NCBI GenBank assembly: GCA_032768795.1 | Contig: CP136496.1 | Span: forward strand, 806,001 to 870,000 | DNA from: Tremella fuciformis | Lineage: Eukaryota; Basidiomycota; Tremellomycetes; Tremellales; Tremellaceae | Direction of reading: 5' to 3' | DNA: 64,000 nucleotides | Shown here: positions 32,504-43,827 of the stretch, piece by piece | Position numbering within the stretch: the stretch's first letter is position 1 | How the letters are laid out: every line of letters starts with the position of its first letter | Translations under genes and position numbers: made by a program | Notes under the pieces: generated by a model | Databases searched by the model: none | What the model saw: the letters and a program-made list of their open reading frames with translations, nothing else | Told to the model about the DNA's origin: nothing

Positions 32504-33011
32504 ATGGCGTCCATGGAAGACCTCGTCGCGACCGTATCGGGCGTGCACGTCGGTGAGCGAGGAGCAGATCTGAAGGATCTCTCAGTAAGCTCGCACAGGT
32601 ACGCTGCCATGCATGAGCTCACGTTATCAGGCCAAACTGGCGCAGAACCTGCATCACACCATCCCCACGTACCGGCCTATCCCCCTGCAATCCTCCTCGA
32701 CACACTCGAATGGCCCATTGCCTCCCCCTGCCCCTGTCTCATCATGGAACTCGCCCCCTCCGAATGGCTTTTACGCCCATCCTTCGAATTCGGCGCATTG
32801 GATGCCGCCGACTAGCTCGCCCCGACAGGTGGTGCCCATCTCTGCACCGGCACCCAAGCGCGAGACCGGCTTCTCTGTCCCTCCTCCTGTAGCACGGAGT
32901 AAGGAGCAAAAGGATAGCAATACCGGAAACGATGTCGGCAGTCTTGGGGGATTCGCAGATGACGCTTTCCGGCCACTGTGGAACGGTTCAAAGCAAGGGT
33001 CGCAGAAATGA
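32504..33011 (+). CDS. Unrecognised 153-residue Pro/Ser-rich protein
   Basis: Exons 32504-32584 and 32631-33011 join in phase 0 across a 46-nt intron with a GTAAGC donor. Exon 1 encodes MASMEDLVATVSGVHVGERG and ends KDLS. Exon 2 continues AKLAQNLHHTIPTYRPIP, so residues 1-45 look structured (helical). The rest is low-complexity Pro/Ser/Asn, with a conserved-looking C-terminus GGFADDAFRPLW. I see no domain I can name. The clean phase-0 junction and codon-like composition support it as a real gene. Confidence 0.6.
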
Positions 33012-33334
33012 GCTGTTACTCCACTGTCGCTCGTTCGATTTGACCTGACTCGAAGGAGATCGCCTCTCCCATAATACGCATAACGCTATTACACTACACC
33101 CATCGGACGTTTTCCATCGCCACGACCACCAACCGCTCACCACCATGTCTCCGGTTGTCCTCATGCCACTGCCCCGATTATTGTCAAAACCAAGTCGCGA
33201 GCACACCACTTGATGTACATAGATGCGCGAACTTGCTTGTATCCGTATCGGACTATCTCATGCCATGCATCGGTACGGGCGTGATTTCATCAGGTCGTGA
33301 GGGTCGAAAAGTGGACACAGTCGTCTTGTGCTGG

Positions 33335-33751
33335 CTACTCCCATGCCTTCTTAGCGCGATGCCGCTTCGCCTCATACGTCAGCGCCACACTCGTCTCTCC
33401 TTCCCGGGCTATGCAGTGCTCTGCCACCGGACTCACCTTCTTCTCCTCCCGGTCCTTGACTCTCTCTGCCAACATCGCGCTCCTCTCCACCGCCTTCTCC
33501 TTGCCCTCCTCCCGCCTCAACCGCTGTTTCTTGCTCTCCTTCTTCACCGCCTTCTTCTTGGTCGGCTGGGGCACAGCAGCTGGTAATCTGGGGTTGGACG
33601 CTAGCTTTCCCGGCAGACCGGCCGCCGAGGTCGTCGGGGCGTTTTGTTGTGGATTTTGATGGGAGGTTGATTGTTTTGATGGGCCTGCGGAGGCGGGGAC
33701 TATGATGTCAGCTCTGCCTCTTTGCCTGGGATGGTGCTGCTCGCTTGACAT
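33335..33751 (-). CDS. Unrecognised small basic protein
   Basis: Exons 33437-33751 and 33335-33370 encode 116 residues, joined over a 66-nt intron (donor GTGAGT, branch GCTGAC). The N-terminal half is polar and Pro/Ser-rich, starting MSSEQHHPRQRGRADIIVP. The C-terminal half is a long Lys/Arg/Glu helix (KKKAVKKESKKQRLRREEG ... AKRHRAKKAWE). This composition is typical of nucleolar ribosome-biogenesis factors, but I cannot assign a family. Confidence 0.6.
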   Translation of the reverse strand: MSSEQHHPRQRGRADIIVPASAGPSKQSTSHQNPQQNAPTTSAAGLPGKLASNPRLPAAVPQPTKKKAVKKESKKQRLRREEGKEKAVERSAMLAERVKDREEKKVSPVAEHCIAREGETSVALTYEAKRHRAKKAWE

Positions 33752-34096
33752 GATGTCCACAGATGTACTTGTATGCTGAATGCAGATTGATGGTCGAGGT
33801 AACATTGCAAGCCAAAGCCTGTGCCACGTGGTTTTTCGGACTTGGTCGGTTATGACGAAGGTCTCTTTGAGTGGTCAGGGCAGGCCCACACACGAAAGAA
33901 TGTCGACCAGCCCTTGCCCAATAGAGGCCCGTTTAAAAGGAAGACCCACCCATCTCACTCACCTTCCCTCTTCGTTGATTTTTCTTTTCTTCCAAACATC
34001 CAAACACCCTCGCTCGTCATCAGTCGAGCCTAGTGGGCTCTGCACTGGGTGTCGCGCCTCTACCACATCAGCGAACGTCTCTTGATCGCGCCCAAC

Positions 34097-36830
34097 ATGG
34101 TCGCCTCGCTCATGATGTCATCCTCTGTACGCCGCAGCGGCAGCGCGGCCGCTCGTCTCGCGGTCGCACGCCGGTCCATGGCGACGGTCCAGTCGCGCAT
34201 CGGCGACAAGAAGGTCGAGATGAGCAACCTCGAGAAGGGCAGGTACATCAACTACCAGCGCATCGAGGACAACCTCCAGATTGTGCGCTCTCGGTGAGTC
34301 ACGCCCTTCCCGCGCTCGATCAGGCCCCTCCCACCCCCTCTTCTTCCCCTGGAATGTCCGTGCGCACCTGCTTCTGCGCATTCCTGGGGTCTGGCGAGCA
34401 CTGCTACTTGGGCAGCTCGACGGTGGCGACGTCGCAAGGGCCGTTCCCACGCTTCGGCACGCCATCACTGGCCGCGGTGGAGCGGGAGATAAGAACCCGG
34501 CTGACCGCCAGACTCAACCGCCCCCTTACCCTCGCCGAGAAGATCGTCTACGGTCACTTGGACGACCCCCACGGACAGGAAATTGAGCGTGGTGTATCAT
34601 ACCTGAAGCTCCGCCCAGACGTGAGTCTCTGGCTCCGCTCCAAGCGCACATGGCTGATCGTCAGCGCGTCGCCTGCCAGGATGCTACTGCCCAAATGGCC
34701 ATTCTTCAGTTCATGTCCGCCGGTCTGCCTCAAACCGCCGTCCCCACCTCGGTCCACTGTGACCACTTGATCCAGGCCCAGGTCGGCGGTGTCAAGGACT
34801 TGGCTCGCGCTATCGATATCAATAAAGAGGTCTACGACTTCTTGGCAACCGCTTGTGCCAAGTATGGCATCGGGTTCTGGAAGCCCGGCAGCGGTATCAT
34901 GTACGCGGCCCACCCATGCGCAATACTCAGCTGACTCTCAGCCACCAGATCATCCTCGAGAACTACGCCCTTCCCGGTCTCATGATGATCGGAACCGACT
35001 CGCACACCCCCAACGCCGGTGGTCTCGGTATGGTCGCATGTGGTGTCGGTGGTGCCGACGCTGTCGATGTCATGGCCAACATTCCTTGGGAGCTCAAGGC
35101 CCCCAAGGTCATCGGTGTCTACCTTGACGGCAAGATGTCCGGCTGGACAACGCCCAAGGACATCATCCTCAAGGTCGCTGGTATCTTGACCGTCAAGGGT
35201 GGTACCGGTGCCATTATTGAGTACCACGGTCCTGGTGTTGAGACCCTCTCCTGCACCGGTATGGCCACCATCTGCAACATGGGTGCCGAGATCGGTGCCA
35301 CCACCTCGCTCTTCCCCTTCAACAAGAAGATGAGCCAGTACCTCGAGGCCACCAACCGCGCCCCTCAGGCCCGCTACGCCGAGGAGTTCAACCACAACCT
35401 CCAGCCCGACAAGGACTGCGAGTACGACCAGTTCATCAACATCAACCTGTCCGAGCTTGAGCCCCACATCAACGGTCCCTTCACCCCTGATCTCGCCACC
35501 CCTATCTCAAAATTCGCCTCCGAGGTCAAGAAGAACTCGTGGCCCGCCGAGCTTAAGGTCGGACTGATCGGCTCGTGCACCAACTCGTCCTACGAGGACA
35601 TGACCCGATCTGCCTCGATCGCCCGTGAGGCCCAGTCTCACGGCCTTGTTGCCAAGTCTCTCTTCACCATCACCCCCGGTTCCGAGCAGGTCCGTGCCAC
35701 CATCGAGCGTGACGGTGTCGTCAAGACCTTCGAGGAGATTGGCGGTGTCGTCCTTGCCAACGCCTGTGGCCCTTGCATCGGTCAGTGGGACCGAAAGGAT
35801 GTCAAGAAGGGCGAGGCCAACTCGATCGTCACCTCGTACAACCGTAACTTCACCGGCCGTAACGACGCCAACCCTGCCACCCACGCTTTCGTCACCTCCC
35901 CCGACCTCGTCACTGCCATGATCTTCGCCGGCGACCTCACCTTCAACCCGCTGACCGACTCCCTCAAGGGTTCCGACGGCAAGGAGTTCAAGTTCTCCGA
36001 GCCCAGTGGATTCGAGCTGCCCCCCAAGGGCTACGATGCCGGAGAGAACACCTTCCAGGCTCCCCCGACTGACGGTGCTTCCGTTCAGGTCGCCGTCTCT
36101 CCCACTTCCGACCGTCTCCAGCTGCTCAAGCCCTTCAAGCCTTGGGACGGCAAGGACATCATCGAGGCACCCGTTCTGATCAAGGCCAAGGGCAAGTGCA
36201 CCACCGACCACATCTCGGCTGGTGGGCCCTGGCTCAAGTACCGTGGTCACCTCGAGAACATCTCGCAAAACTGCCTGATCGGTGCCATCAACGCGGACAG
36301 CGGTGAGGCCAACAAGGTCCTCAACCAGGTCACTGGCGAATTCGGTGCTGTCCCCACTGTCGGAGCGTGAGCACCTTGCCTCTTTGCCAGCTATTGCAAA
36401 GCTGACAAACAGCTACTACCGCGACCACGACATTCCTTGGGTCGTTGTCGGTGACGAGAACTACGGCGAGGGCTCTTCCCGAGAGCACGCCGCCCTCGAG
36501 CCCCGTTTCCTCGGTGGCCGCGCCGTCATCTGCCGATCCTTCGCCCGTATCCACGAGACCAACTTGAAGAAGCAGGGCATGCTTCCGCTCTGGTTCAAGA
36601 ACACTGCCGACTACGACAAGATCTCGGGCACCGACAAGATCTCCATCCTCGGCCTCAACGACTTCAAGCCCGGTCAGGACATCACCGTCGAGATCACCCA
36701 CAAGGACGGCTCCAAGGAGCAGATTGCTTGCACTTCATCCATCAACGAGGGTCAATGGGGATGGTTCAAGGCTGGCTCGGCCCTCAACATGATGGCCGCC
36801 GCTGCCAAGGCCCGTGAGGCGTCGGCATGA
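34097..36830 (+). CDS. ACO1: Aconitate hydratase, mitochondrial
   Basis: Interconverts citrate and isocitrate in the TCA cycle, with a 4Fe-4S cluster. Exons 34097-34293, 34512-34620, 34665-34900, 34942-36366 and 36413-36830. The N-terminus ([19 protein letters not shown]) is a mitochondrial presequence. Landmarks: [31 protein letters not shown], the cluster cysteines in SCTNSSYED and [12 protein letters not shown], and the swivel-domain [19 protein letters not shown] with the catalytic Ser-Arg. Codon bias is strong (C-ending codons), as expected for a highly expressed gene. Intron 1 (218 nt) is unusually long for this window. Confidence 0.97.
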
Positions 36831-37365
36831 GTCTGCAGAGCGGTTCTTCTCTGAGCTGTTTCTGGTTTTTCGGATTCGTGTCTTGTGGACCTCTTGGCCT
36901 TTTGTTCATCATTGTGCATACCCCGACCTAGACGATGTTGTAGCCTAGCGTATGGAGATGTTGGGGGAGGTGGATGGAGGAGGAGCGGGGAGGAGGAGTA
37001 TGTCGTAGTCCCGGAGTGTCTGCGAAACAACAACAATTATTCGACAATCAACGTGATGGCATATTGTTATGACACCTGTGATCCCCTGACTCCACATTTC
37101 AAACTACGAATTACCGGCACGTTCGGCCCATGTGCCGGATATACCAAGGGCTCAAAGGAAGCCAAGACGTCACTCACCGCACCGTGCACCGGAAACACAG
37201 GCTCGCTAATCTCTCTCACTGCAAGGCTCTTTTTTTTTGCACTTGTCTCTCATCTATCTCACTGCCCCACATCCTCACAGCCTCGCAAGGGCTGGCACTC
37301 GCAGCAGCAGCTCTACTTATATCGTATCGCGCACCCCTCTATTCACCACCGCTGGAGAGAGGGAT
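36831..37365. other. Intergenic region
   Basis: 3' flank of aconitase and promoter of glycerol kinase, 535 bp; a T-run at 37230-37239 and pyrimidine-rich stretches precede the ATG. No gene seen. Confidence 0.5.
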
Positions 37366-39708
37366 ATGAGCATCGCCCATCCCATCCAACGCGCCGACTC
37401 GTCCGTCCCTGCCACCCCCTCCCTCCTCTCGCGAGCAGGCTCGCCCACCCAGCCGCTCGGCTCCATCTCCCTCAGCCGCCGCGGATCATTCGCCGCCTCG
37501 CAGGCCTTCTCGCGGCGCGGGTCCATCGCCGGGTTTGGGCAGAACGACTATTTCACGTCGGCGCGGAAGCTCAAGGATGCAGAGTTCATCGGCAGCGTCG
37601 ACTGCGGGACGACGTGGGTCCTTCCCCCGGCTATTGCAATGTTGTCTGATGGGGCAGGTCCACGCGCTTCATCGTGTTTGATGAAGAGGCCAAGATTGTC
37701 GCCGAGCACCAGCAGGAGTTTGAGCAGGTGCTGCCCCATGCGGGGTGGCACGAGCAGCGCCCGCAGGACCTCGTGGGGTGCATGGTCGAGTGCATGACCA
37801 AGTGCATCGAGAAGCTCGAGTTTGTCGGGTACACCAAGGAGAGCGTCAAAGGCATCGGTGAGTCTCGTCCTTCCCTCGGACCGGGCCGGACCGGACCATC
37901 CTCCTCTCTGTGCTGACGGAGAGGTATCACCAACCAGCGCGAGACGACCCTGTGCTGGTCGAGGTCCACCGGGGAGGCCCTGTGTAACGCCATTGTGTGG
38001 GACGATGCGCGGACGAATGGCGTCGTGCGCACGTATCAGAAGAAGCTCGACGAGGAGGGAATCGAGATTGACGACGAGGAGGACGAGGACTTTTTGGGCG
38101 AGGAGGCAGAGGAGAAAGGCATGGGCACCGGCACCTCCGAGGCCGCCTTCGGGGACAGGGGAGAGGTCGAGGGAGAGCATCTGGGCGTCACTGGCATGCT
38201 CGGACAGGCGATGGAGGGACTCGGGCTTGCGGGCAGGGGCAAGGAGGTTCACCCGAAGAAGCGCAGAAAGGGCAGCGAGGGCCTTGTGGATGTGTGCGCT
38301 GCTCTTTCGGCGTGTGCGGCCGCAGCTGATGGCCAGGACCGGTATACCCCTTTCGACCTACTTTTCTGCCATCAAACTTCGCTGGATGCTCGATCATCAT
38401 CGGGCAGTCCACGACGCTCACGAGAATGACGACCTGATGTTTGGCACGGTTGATTCTTGGCTCGTCTATGTGAGCCTACTGCCGCGGCCACTTGGATGAG
38501 CTGACATTCAGAACCTGACTGGCGGCAAGGATGGCGGACTGCACATCATCGACGCCACCAATGCTTCCCGTACTCTCCTCCTATCTCTCAAAACCCTCCA
38601 ATGGCATCCTCCCCTCCTCCGCTTCTTCGGTATCCGCCCCTCGTGCCTCCCCAAGATCGTCTCCTCGTCAGAGATATACGGTCATATCTCTGCAAACCTC
38701 AAAACGCCCCTCACTGGGATCCCTATCGCCGGTATCGTCGGCGACCAACAAGCTGCGCTTGTCGGCAATAAGTGTCTGAGCAAGGGCGAGGCGAAGAACA
38801 CCTACGGCACCGGCAGCTTTGTGCTCTTCAACACGGGCGAGGAGCTCATCAGGAGCAAGCACGGGCTAATCTCCACTGTCGCCTTCCAGCCTGGAAGAGA
38901 TAAGAAGCCGGTATATGCGCTCGAGGGCAGTATAGCGGTGGCCGGGTCGGCCATCAAGTGGTGAGTCGTACGCGGGTGCCGAGATTCTCCCTGACAGTCA
39001 GGTTGCGTGATCAGATGAACATGATCACCGAGTCTGCCGAGATGGACAACCTTGCTGGAGCTGTCAAGGATACTGGTGGGGTCTACTTTGTCACTGCTTT
39101 CTCAGGTCTTCTTGCCCCATATTGGGATCCGGACGCGGTGAGTTCCCCGACTTGTGAGCGTCCTTTTCACTTGCTTATACCAGGCCGGCGCAATTCTCGG
39201 CATGACTGCCTATACCACGTCGGCTCATATTGCCCGTGCGACGCTCGAAGCTGTGTGCTATCAGTCCCGGGCGGTCCTTGATGTGATCGAGCAGGAGACG
39301 GGGGAGAAGCTGGACACGCTGAAGGTGGACGGCGGCGTGACCAACTCGGACTTGACCATGCAGCTACAGGCAAATGTGAGTGCGCAATACGAGGACGAGT
39401 CACGGCTGACTGGTCAGATCGGCGGCTTCAAAGTAGCCCGGCCTGTCATGCGCGAGTCGACCGCTCTTGGGTCGGCTCTCCTTGCTGGCTGTGCTCTTGG
39501 CTTGTTCGGGTGGGACCTCTCGGACCTGCGCACGCTTGACCGGGTCAATACGGCCAACGTGGACGTGTTCGAGCCGGAGATCAGCGAGCAGCAGCGCCTC
39601 AAGATGATCAAGGGGTGGGAGCGCGCGGTGGAGCGGGCCAAGCAGTGGCACACCGCAGAAGAGGAGGACGAGGCGGAGCGCGGGTTTGAGGCGGAGGACG
39701 GGTGTTGA
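37366..39708 (+). CDS. GUT1: Glycerol kinase with N-terminal extension and acidic insertion
   Basis: FGGY-family kinase making glycerol-3-phosphate. A Ser/Arg-rich extension of about 65 residues precedes the ATPase core. Core motifs: [123 protein letters not shown] and [11 protein letters not shown]. Between VWDDARTN and [10 protein letters not shown] the protein carries about 100 extra residues, first acidic ([17 protein letters not shown]), then Gly-rich and basic. Standard glycerol kinases have about 20 residues there. About eight exons. Confidence 0.93.
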
Positions 39709-39903
39709 TCTCATGGCAGGCGGGGGGCGGAGGAGAAGTAGCGTAGATATATACAACCATACATGATACTTTGCTTTGCACAATCACGCGTACACAGACA
39801 ACATGGGGCGTGGGAATGAAGTGGCGATGGAAAGCTTGCTTGGAAACGTGATGGGTGACGAATTGAACCGTTTCGCGAATTCGCTTGATGGAGCTAGACT
39901 GGG

Positions 39904-40358
39904 CTACGTGGGCGTGCCCGGCCGTCCTTGGGCCACAGAGATAGGTTCTTCCAATACAGGACTGGCAGCGCGATGCGGCGTGCGCGTGTCGATACTTCGC
40001 GTCAGGGCCAACCGGAGAGACCTGTCCTCTGCGACGCTCATCGCGCGACTCTGGACGGGCGCGAGGGACTGCTGCGTGCGCCAGTGCGGCGACTGGGGCA
40101 GCGTCTGTCGTCAGCCCATCCCCAACCCCCCACCTCCCGCCCCTTTGGGGACTCACGTTCATCCTGCGCCGCCGTTCGGCCACTCCTGGATCTTCGCAGC
40201 ACTGCACCCACCGTCAGCCCTGCCCGTTATACTGTACTCATGCGGGAGCGTACTCCGCCATCGCCGCATCCGCCTCGGAGGCGCAGAGGTTCTATCCACG
40301 TCTTGATGCTTCGTAGCGTGCGCTGAGACGCCGTCTCCGCTTCGTCTTCGCCGGACAT
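39904..40358 (-). CDS. Small protein with LRLRGGC motif (left edge of orphan-gene island)
   Basis: Function unknown. The start MSGEDEAETASQRTLRSIKT leads through TWIEPLRLRGGCGDGG. A 53-nt phase-0 intron (donor GTACGC) follows, then CCEDPGVAERRRRMN. After a further intron (GTGAGT ... CTGACGACAG) comes TLPQSPHWRTQQ, ending QGRPGTPT-stop at 39904. About 120 residues. The motif LRLRGGC plus the downstream CC matches the other members, but the tail is Arg/Thr/Pro-rich rather than Gly-rich. Found by splicing; no single long frame shows it. Confidence 0.65.
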
Positions 40359-41251
40359 CGGTGCCCGATCTGCTCGTCAGCGTGAGCTGCGGCAACGCGA
40401 GCTCGGAGGTGCCCATCTGCTCTCGACGTGCCGGCTGGAGGGTGATGGGTCTCCCCTCTCGCTGAGTGGAGACTTTGTGCACGTCGGCGCTCATTGTTCT
40501 CATACGACTCGAGTCAATGTACCAAAGCACAGTAACTACAGAGCGCTCTCACGAGCTCATTAAACACGAGTCCGACGCCGCACCGCGCCGCGGTATGACG
40601 TCAATTGCATATGACGGGCCAGAAGCCTCATAATCATTTCGAGTTCACCGGTTTCAGTCAAAATCTTGAGTTCCATCTTTCTCCTCCAATATTGAAGATA
40701 CATGCATGAAATTTGAAGGGGATGATCTATGCACCTCATGACACGTCCACAAGCGCGTTCTATGCATTGAAATCCGTCAAGGAATCATCTCACTGACAGG
40801 GTGGAACGCGCCGGTCAAGTCAGGACGCGACCGCACAGCCGGAAATTTGATCCCGACCTGAGCCTGACATCAAGTCTTCTCCAGCTTGATTCAGCCTGAC
40901 ATCTGATGTCGATTTCCAACTTCTTCAATATGGCTGCATGCATGGTTTTATGCATATGGGTACGTGACGATAGGTGCATAGATCATGCACGCAAAGTCTC
41001 ACCGCTCTAGCTGCAGTGGTGCTTGAGAAACATGGAAGTCAAGGTGGACGCGACTGGACCGATTTTGAAAAGTAATTTTGATGCTGACGGCTCGCCATAA
41101 TATTGCACGTGTCCTCTCTGTGCACAGTTCGCTGGAATCCTCTCCTCGTAGAACAGGCAGACGATGCACTTATCACTTCTCATTGTCATGTATGGTATCC
41201 TACGCATATCATCTCATTCCCCAACACGCCAGTCTCAGGCCGCCCGGTCGG
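40359..41251. other. AT-richer intergenic stretch, no gene seen
   Basis: About 890 bp. From roughly 40550 to 41210 base composition is visibly lower in GC than elsewhere in the window, with short direct repeats (AGCCTGACATC near 40860 and 40892). No coding frame or mobile-element end is recognisable. Confidence 0.4.
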
Positions 41252-41686
41252 CTAGAGGACGTCTTCCGCCTCTTCCGTGGTGACCGCGGGCGTCGCCTTG
41301 TCGCGCAAGGGCGCGGTCGACTGGGCTGTTTCTTTCGGACTGTCCGGCCCAAAGCCCAGATCTATAGGAGGGGGGAGGTCCAGCTCGAGCGGCACAATAG
41401 GCGTACCCGGTCGGTCGGGCACACTGCTCGCCCATCGCAGGGAGGACGGCCGGGGCGAGAGAGGCGGGCGAGGCGGGTCCCGGCTGATCTCGGAGGCCTT
41501 GGGCTCAGACGGCGTCGTTCGTTCGGACACGACTGACGGCGCGACGTTGACCTCCATCGGTTTTGGCGTCTGTGGACGGTGGGCGGGGGTGGATGTGGTG
41601 TACAGACTCCGCTTCAGCGGCCGGTCTGGTGATGGCGATGGCGCAGCGAGGCAGCTGCGCAGGCGCTCGAGCAGTTTGTTGGGCAT
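41252..41686 (-). CDS. Orphan Pro/Ser-rich small protein
   Basis: Single-exon frame of 144 residues starting MPNKLLERLRSCLAAPSPSP. The N-terminal amphipathic helix with one cysteine resembles the starts of neighbouring island genes. The rest is low-complexity Pro/Ser/Thr with PPRPPLSPRPSS and an acidic end (TTEEAEDVL). No domain recognised. Start chosen as the Met that places the short amphipathic segment first; the frame extends 41 codons upstream. Confidence 0.5.
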   Translation of the reverse strand: MPNKLLERLRSCLAAPSPSPDRPLKRSLYTTSTPAHRPQTPKPMEVNVAPSVVSERTTPSEPKASEISRDPPRPPLSPRPSSLRWASSVPDRPGTPIVPLELDLPPPIDLGFGPDSPKETAQSTAPLRDKATPAVTTEEAEDVL

Positions 41687-42047
41687 GATGGCTGTCGAGT
41701 TGCTGATGCAAGGCTGAGGGATCGTAAGCGTTCCTCTCTCAGGTTCAAACGCCAAGACGATACGACACGCTTCATCGCCCTTCGCTCGGTCGCTGCTCGC
41801 GTGCTGCACACACCTCTAGCCGACAGCACAGCTGCCACGCATGCGTGGTGTGATGATGATCATGACGTGGTCGTGTGCGCCCCACCACTGGTCCACCGAC
41901 AGGTGACTCACACGACCCAATCGTGATTTATACATTCCTTCTCCTACAGTTCTACTATTACACCCTGCACAATTGTGAATTTGATACCTGCCGACATTGC
42001 TACAGACCCTTGGCTTGACTTCTATCGATCTCCTTGTCGCTCACCGC

Positions 42048-42710
42048 TCAGCTGCTCCCGCACGAGCTGCCACCCCCGCCGCAGCTAGACGACGACCCAC
42101 AGCTGGAGCTGCCGCCACCGCAGCTGGACCCGCCACCCGAGCTGGAGCCGCATGCCGAGCCGGACCCGGACCCAGACCCGCAGGACGAGTGGTGGTGGTG
42201 GCTGCTGCTGCTGGGCGGAGCGCCCGCGCAGTCCCCGCCGGACGAGGACATGGGTATGAACCCGTAGTACGGGTCGGAGCCCTGGTTGTAGATCGGGTTG
42301 TAGGTCCGCACGCCGATGTCGCGTCGGCGGTGTTGGTCCGGAATGATGTTCACCTTTGCCTGCTGTTTGGCGGGCTTGGGGAGGGGCGCGGCCCGGCTGA
42401 CGAGCGAGGGCTTGCCGGCGGGCGGTGCCGCGGCCTTGACGGCCTTGGCCTTGGCCTTGGGTGCCGCCTTGTTGGCGAGGGGCACGACGACAAGCTCAGT
42501 GGCGCCGGATGCCTTCTCTGCGAGAGCGGGGCCGGAGTCGTTGGGGTTCTCTTCGATTGCGGTCGCAGTGGTCTGCGACGACGTGTCGGAGGTGATCTTG
42601 GTCCCCCCGAAAGGCGCAGAGATGGTGACCTTCTCGCTGGAGCGCGAGCGCTCGGGCGGCGAGGGCGACTTGGTGCATCCGAAGAGGTGTGCGAGGAACT
42701 TGGGCGCCAT
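42048..42710 (-). CDS. Orphan protein with Ser/Gly/Cys tail
   Basis: Single-exon, 220 residues. The N-terminus MAPKFLAHLFGCTKSPSPPE is amphipathic with a cysteine. The middle is Ala/Lys/Pro-rich (KAAPKAKAKAVKAAAP). It then has a Tyr-containing stretch (RTYNPIYNQGSDPYYGFIP) and a C-terminal ~55 residues of Ser/Gly/Cys repeats (GSSCGGGSSSCGSS). It lacks the RIRGG motif but shares the head and tail style of the RIRGG proteins around it. Confidence 0.6.
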   Translation of the reverse strand: MAPKFLAHLFGCTKSPSPPERSRSSEKVTISAPFGGTKITSDTSSQTTATAIEENPNDSGPALAEKASGATELVVVPLANKAAPKAKAKAVKAAAPPAGKPSLVSRAAPLPKPAKQQAKVNIIPDQHRRRDIGVRTYNPIYNQGSDPYYGFIPMSSSGGDCAGAPPSSSSHHHHSSCGSGSGSGSACGSSSGGGSSCGGGSSSCGSSSSCGGGGSSCGSS

Positions 42711-43207
42711 GGTGTATGCGTGTGCGAGTAGGGTGGACTATCCCGTGTGATCAGTTGCAAGTCGCGCTGAAGTCAGGTGGGCTTACCTGAGCGTCCGCGC
42801 ACTTGGGAGAAGTGGTGGGTCGGTGGAGTGGCCACCTCCCCAGCTGGATCATGCACAGGTTATGTACATCTCTCGCGGTCGGTGTAGTCGACTCGGCAGT
42901 GCATAGCAAGTACAACAAGAAGCAGACACGTTCGTGGCACGCGACCAAATAGCAACGTACGGCTAAGCTACGGAGTGATGCCGACGCCGACCGTGTCGGA
43001 GATGACGAAGGCGGAGGCGGAGGCGGAGATGAGGTGTTTCATCGCCTCGCGTGACCAATCAACAAGTTCACGGGTGTGTTGATGCCGAGTCAGCCGGTCC
43101 TAAACCATCAACCATCTAGAAGACTTGGCAATGGTGACGTCTTCATCGTCGATCTCCGTGACTGTCGACCGTCTATCGGCCGTCCACTAGCGCCAGACGC
43201 CAGGCGC

Positions 43208-43552
43208 TCAGTTGTTGAAGTACACCCCCGAGCTGTACACGACGTTCTCGTAGCCCGCATCGGAACGCTGCAGCCTGCCCGGGCCCCGCACCTGGGCGTA
43301 ATAGTCGTTGCCGTACTGCGTCAGACCCCCCTCGGCAAGTGCGGCGCCGGTCCTATCGCTCAGCATCCCCGCGATGGCTGGTGGAGCACCACCACCACCA
43401 GCACAACTCACGGTCCCAGCCCGAATTTGCGCCGCCTGGCCTGAGCTGCGAGTCAGCCGCATAGCTGTGGCAACGAGGCGATAGGACGCACGATGACGTC
43501 TGCGTTTCTTGCGCCCGTCCCGTCTGCCGAAGAGCCATGAGAAGAAGCCCAT
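43208..43552 (-). CDS. Orphan small gene of the island; exon model uncertain
   Basis: The frame from 43552 starts MGFFSWLFGRRDGRKKRRR, very like other heads in the island. The end (to 43208) reads YGNDYYAQVRGPGRLQRSD and NVVYSSGVYFNN. Two introns with GTGCGT and GTGAGT donors lie between. With the 43552 start the phases do not join to the Tyr-rich end. With an ATG 16 bp further in (MALRQTGRAQETQTS) they do, through SGQAAQIRAGT. QIRAG could be a decayed RIRGG. The 43552 frame is also open without splicing. Confidence 0.45.
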   Translation of the reverse strand: MGFFSWLFGRRDGRKKRRRHRASYRLVATAMRLTRSSGQAAQIRAGTVSCAGGGGAPPAIAGMLSDRTGAALAEGGLTQYGNDYYAQVRGPGRLQRSDAGYENVVYSSGVYFNN

Positions 43553-43827
43553 GGCCCGTAGCACGTTCGCGGAGTGTTGAGAGGTGATTGTGAACTCGTC
43601 CGAAGGATGGCGAGTGAGACAAGCTCCGGCAATGTCGGCAGCGAAGCGGTGCAGACGATACCATAGTTCATGCATCCATGCGACCATACATCCGATATGG
43701 TCGCTACGATGATACATGATCCGACGCGCAAGCATGGCCTGCGGCATTTACTCAGCCGCATCCTGCATGACGGTCGTCGCGACGAGCCCCGGCTCTTGGT
43801 CCAGCTGACAGCTGCTTGCTGACCCCA

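Noticed and set aside
34832..36268. Long minus-strand frames (211 and 253 codons) over aconitase
   Set aside because: They come from strong codon bias of aconitase, which leaves few antisense stops; no family resemblance.
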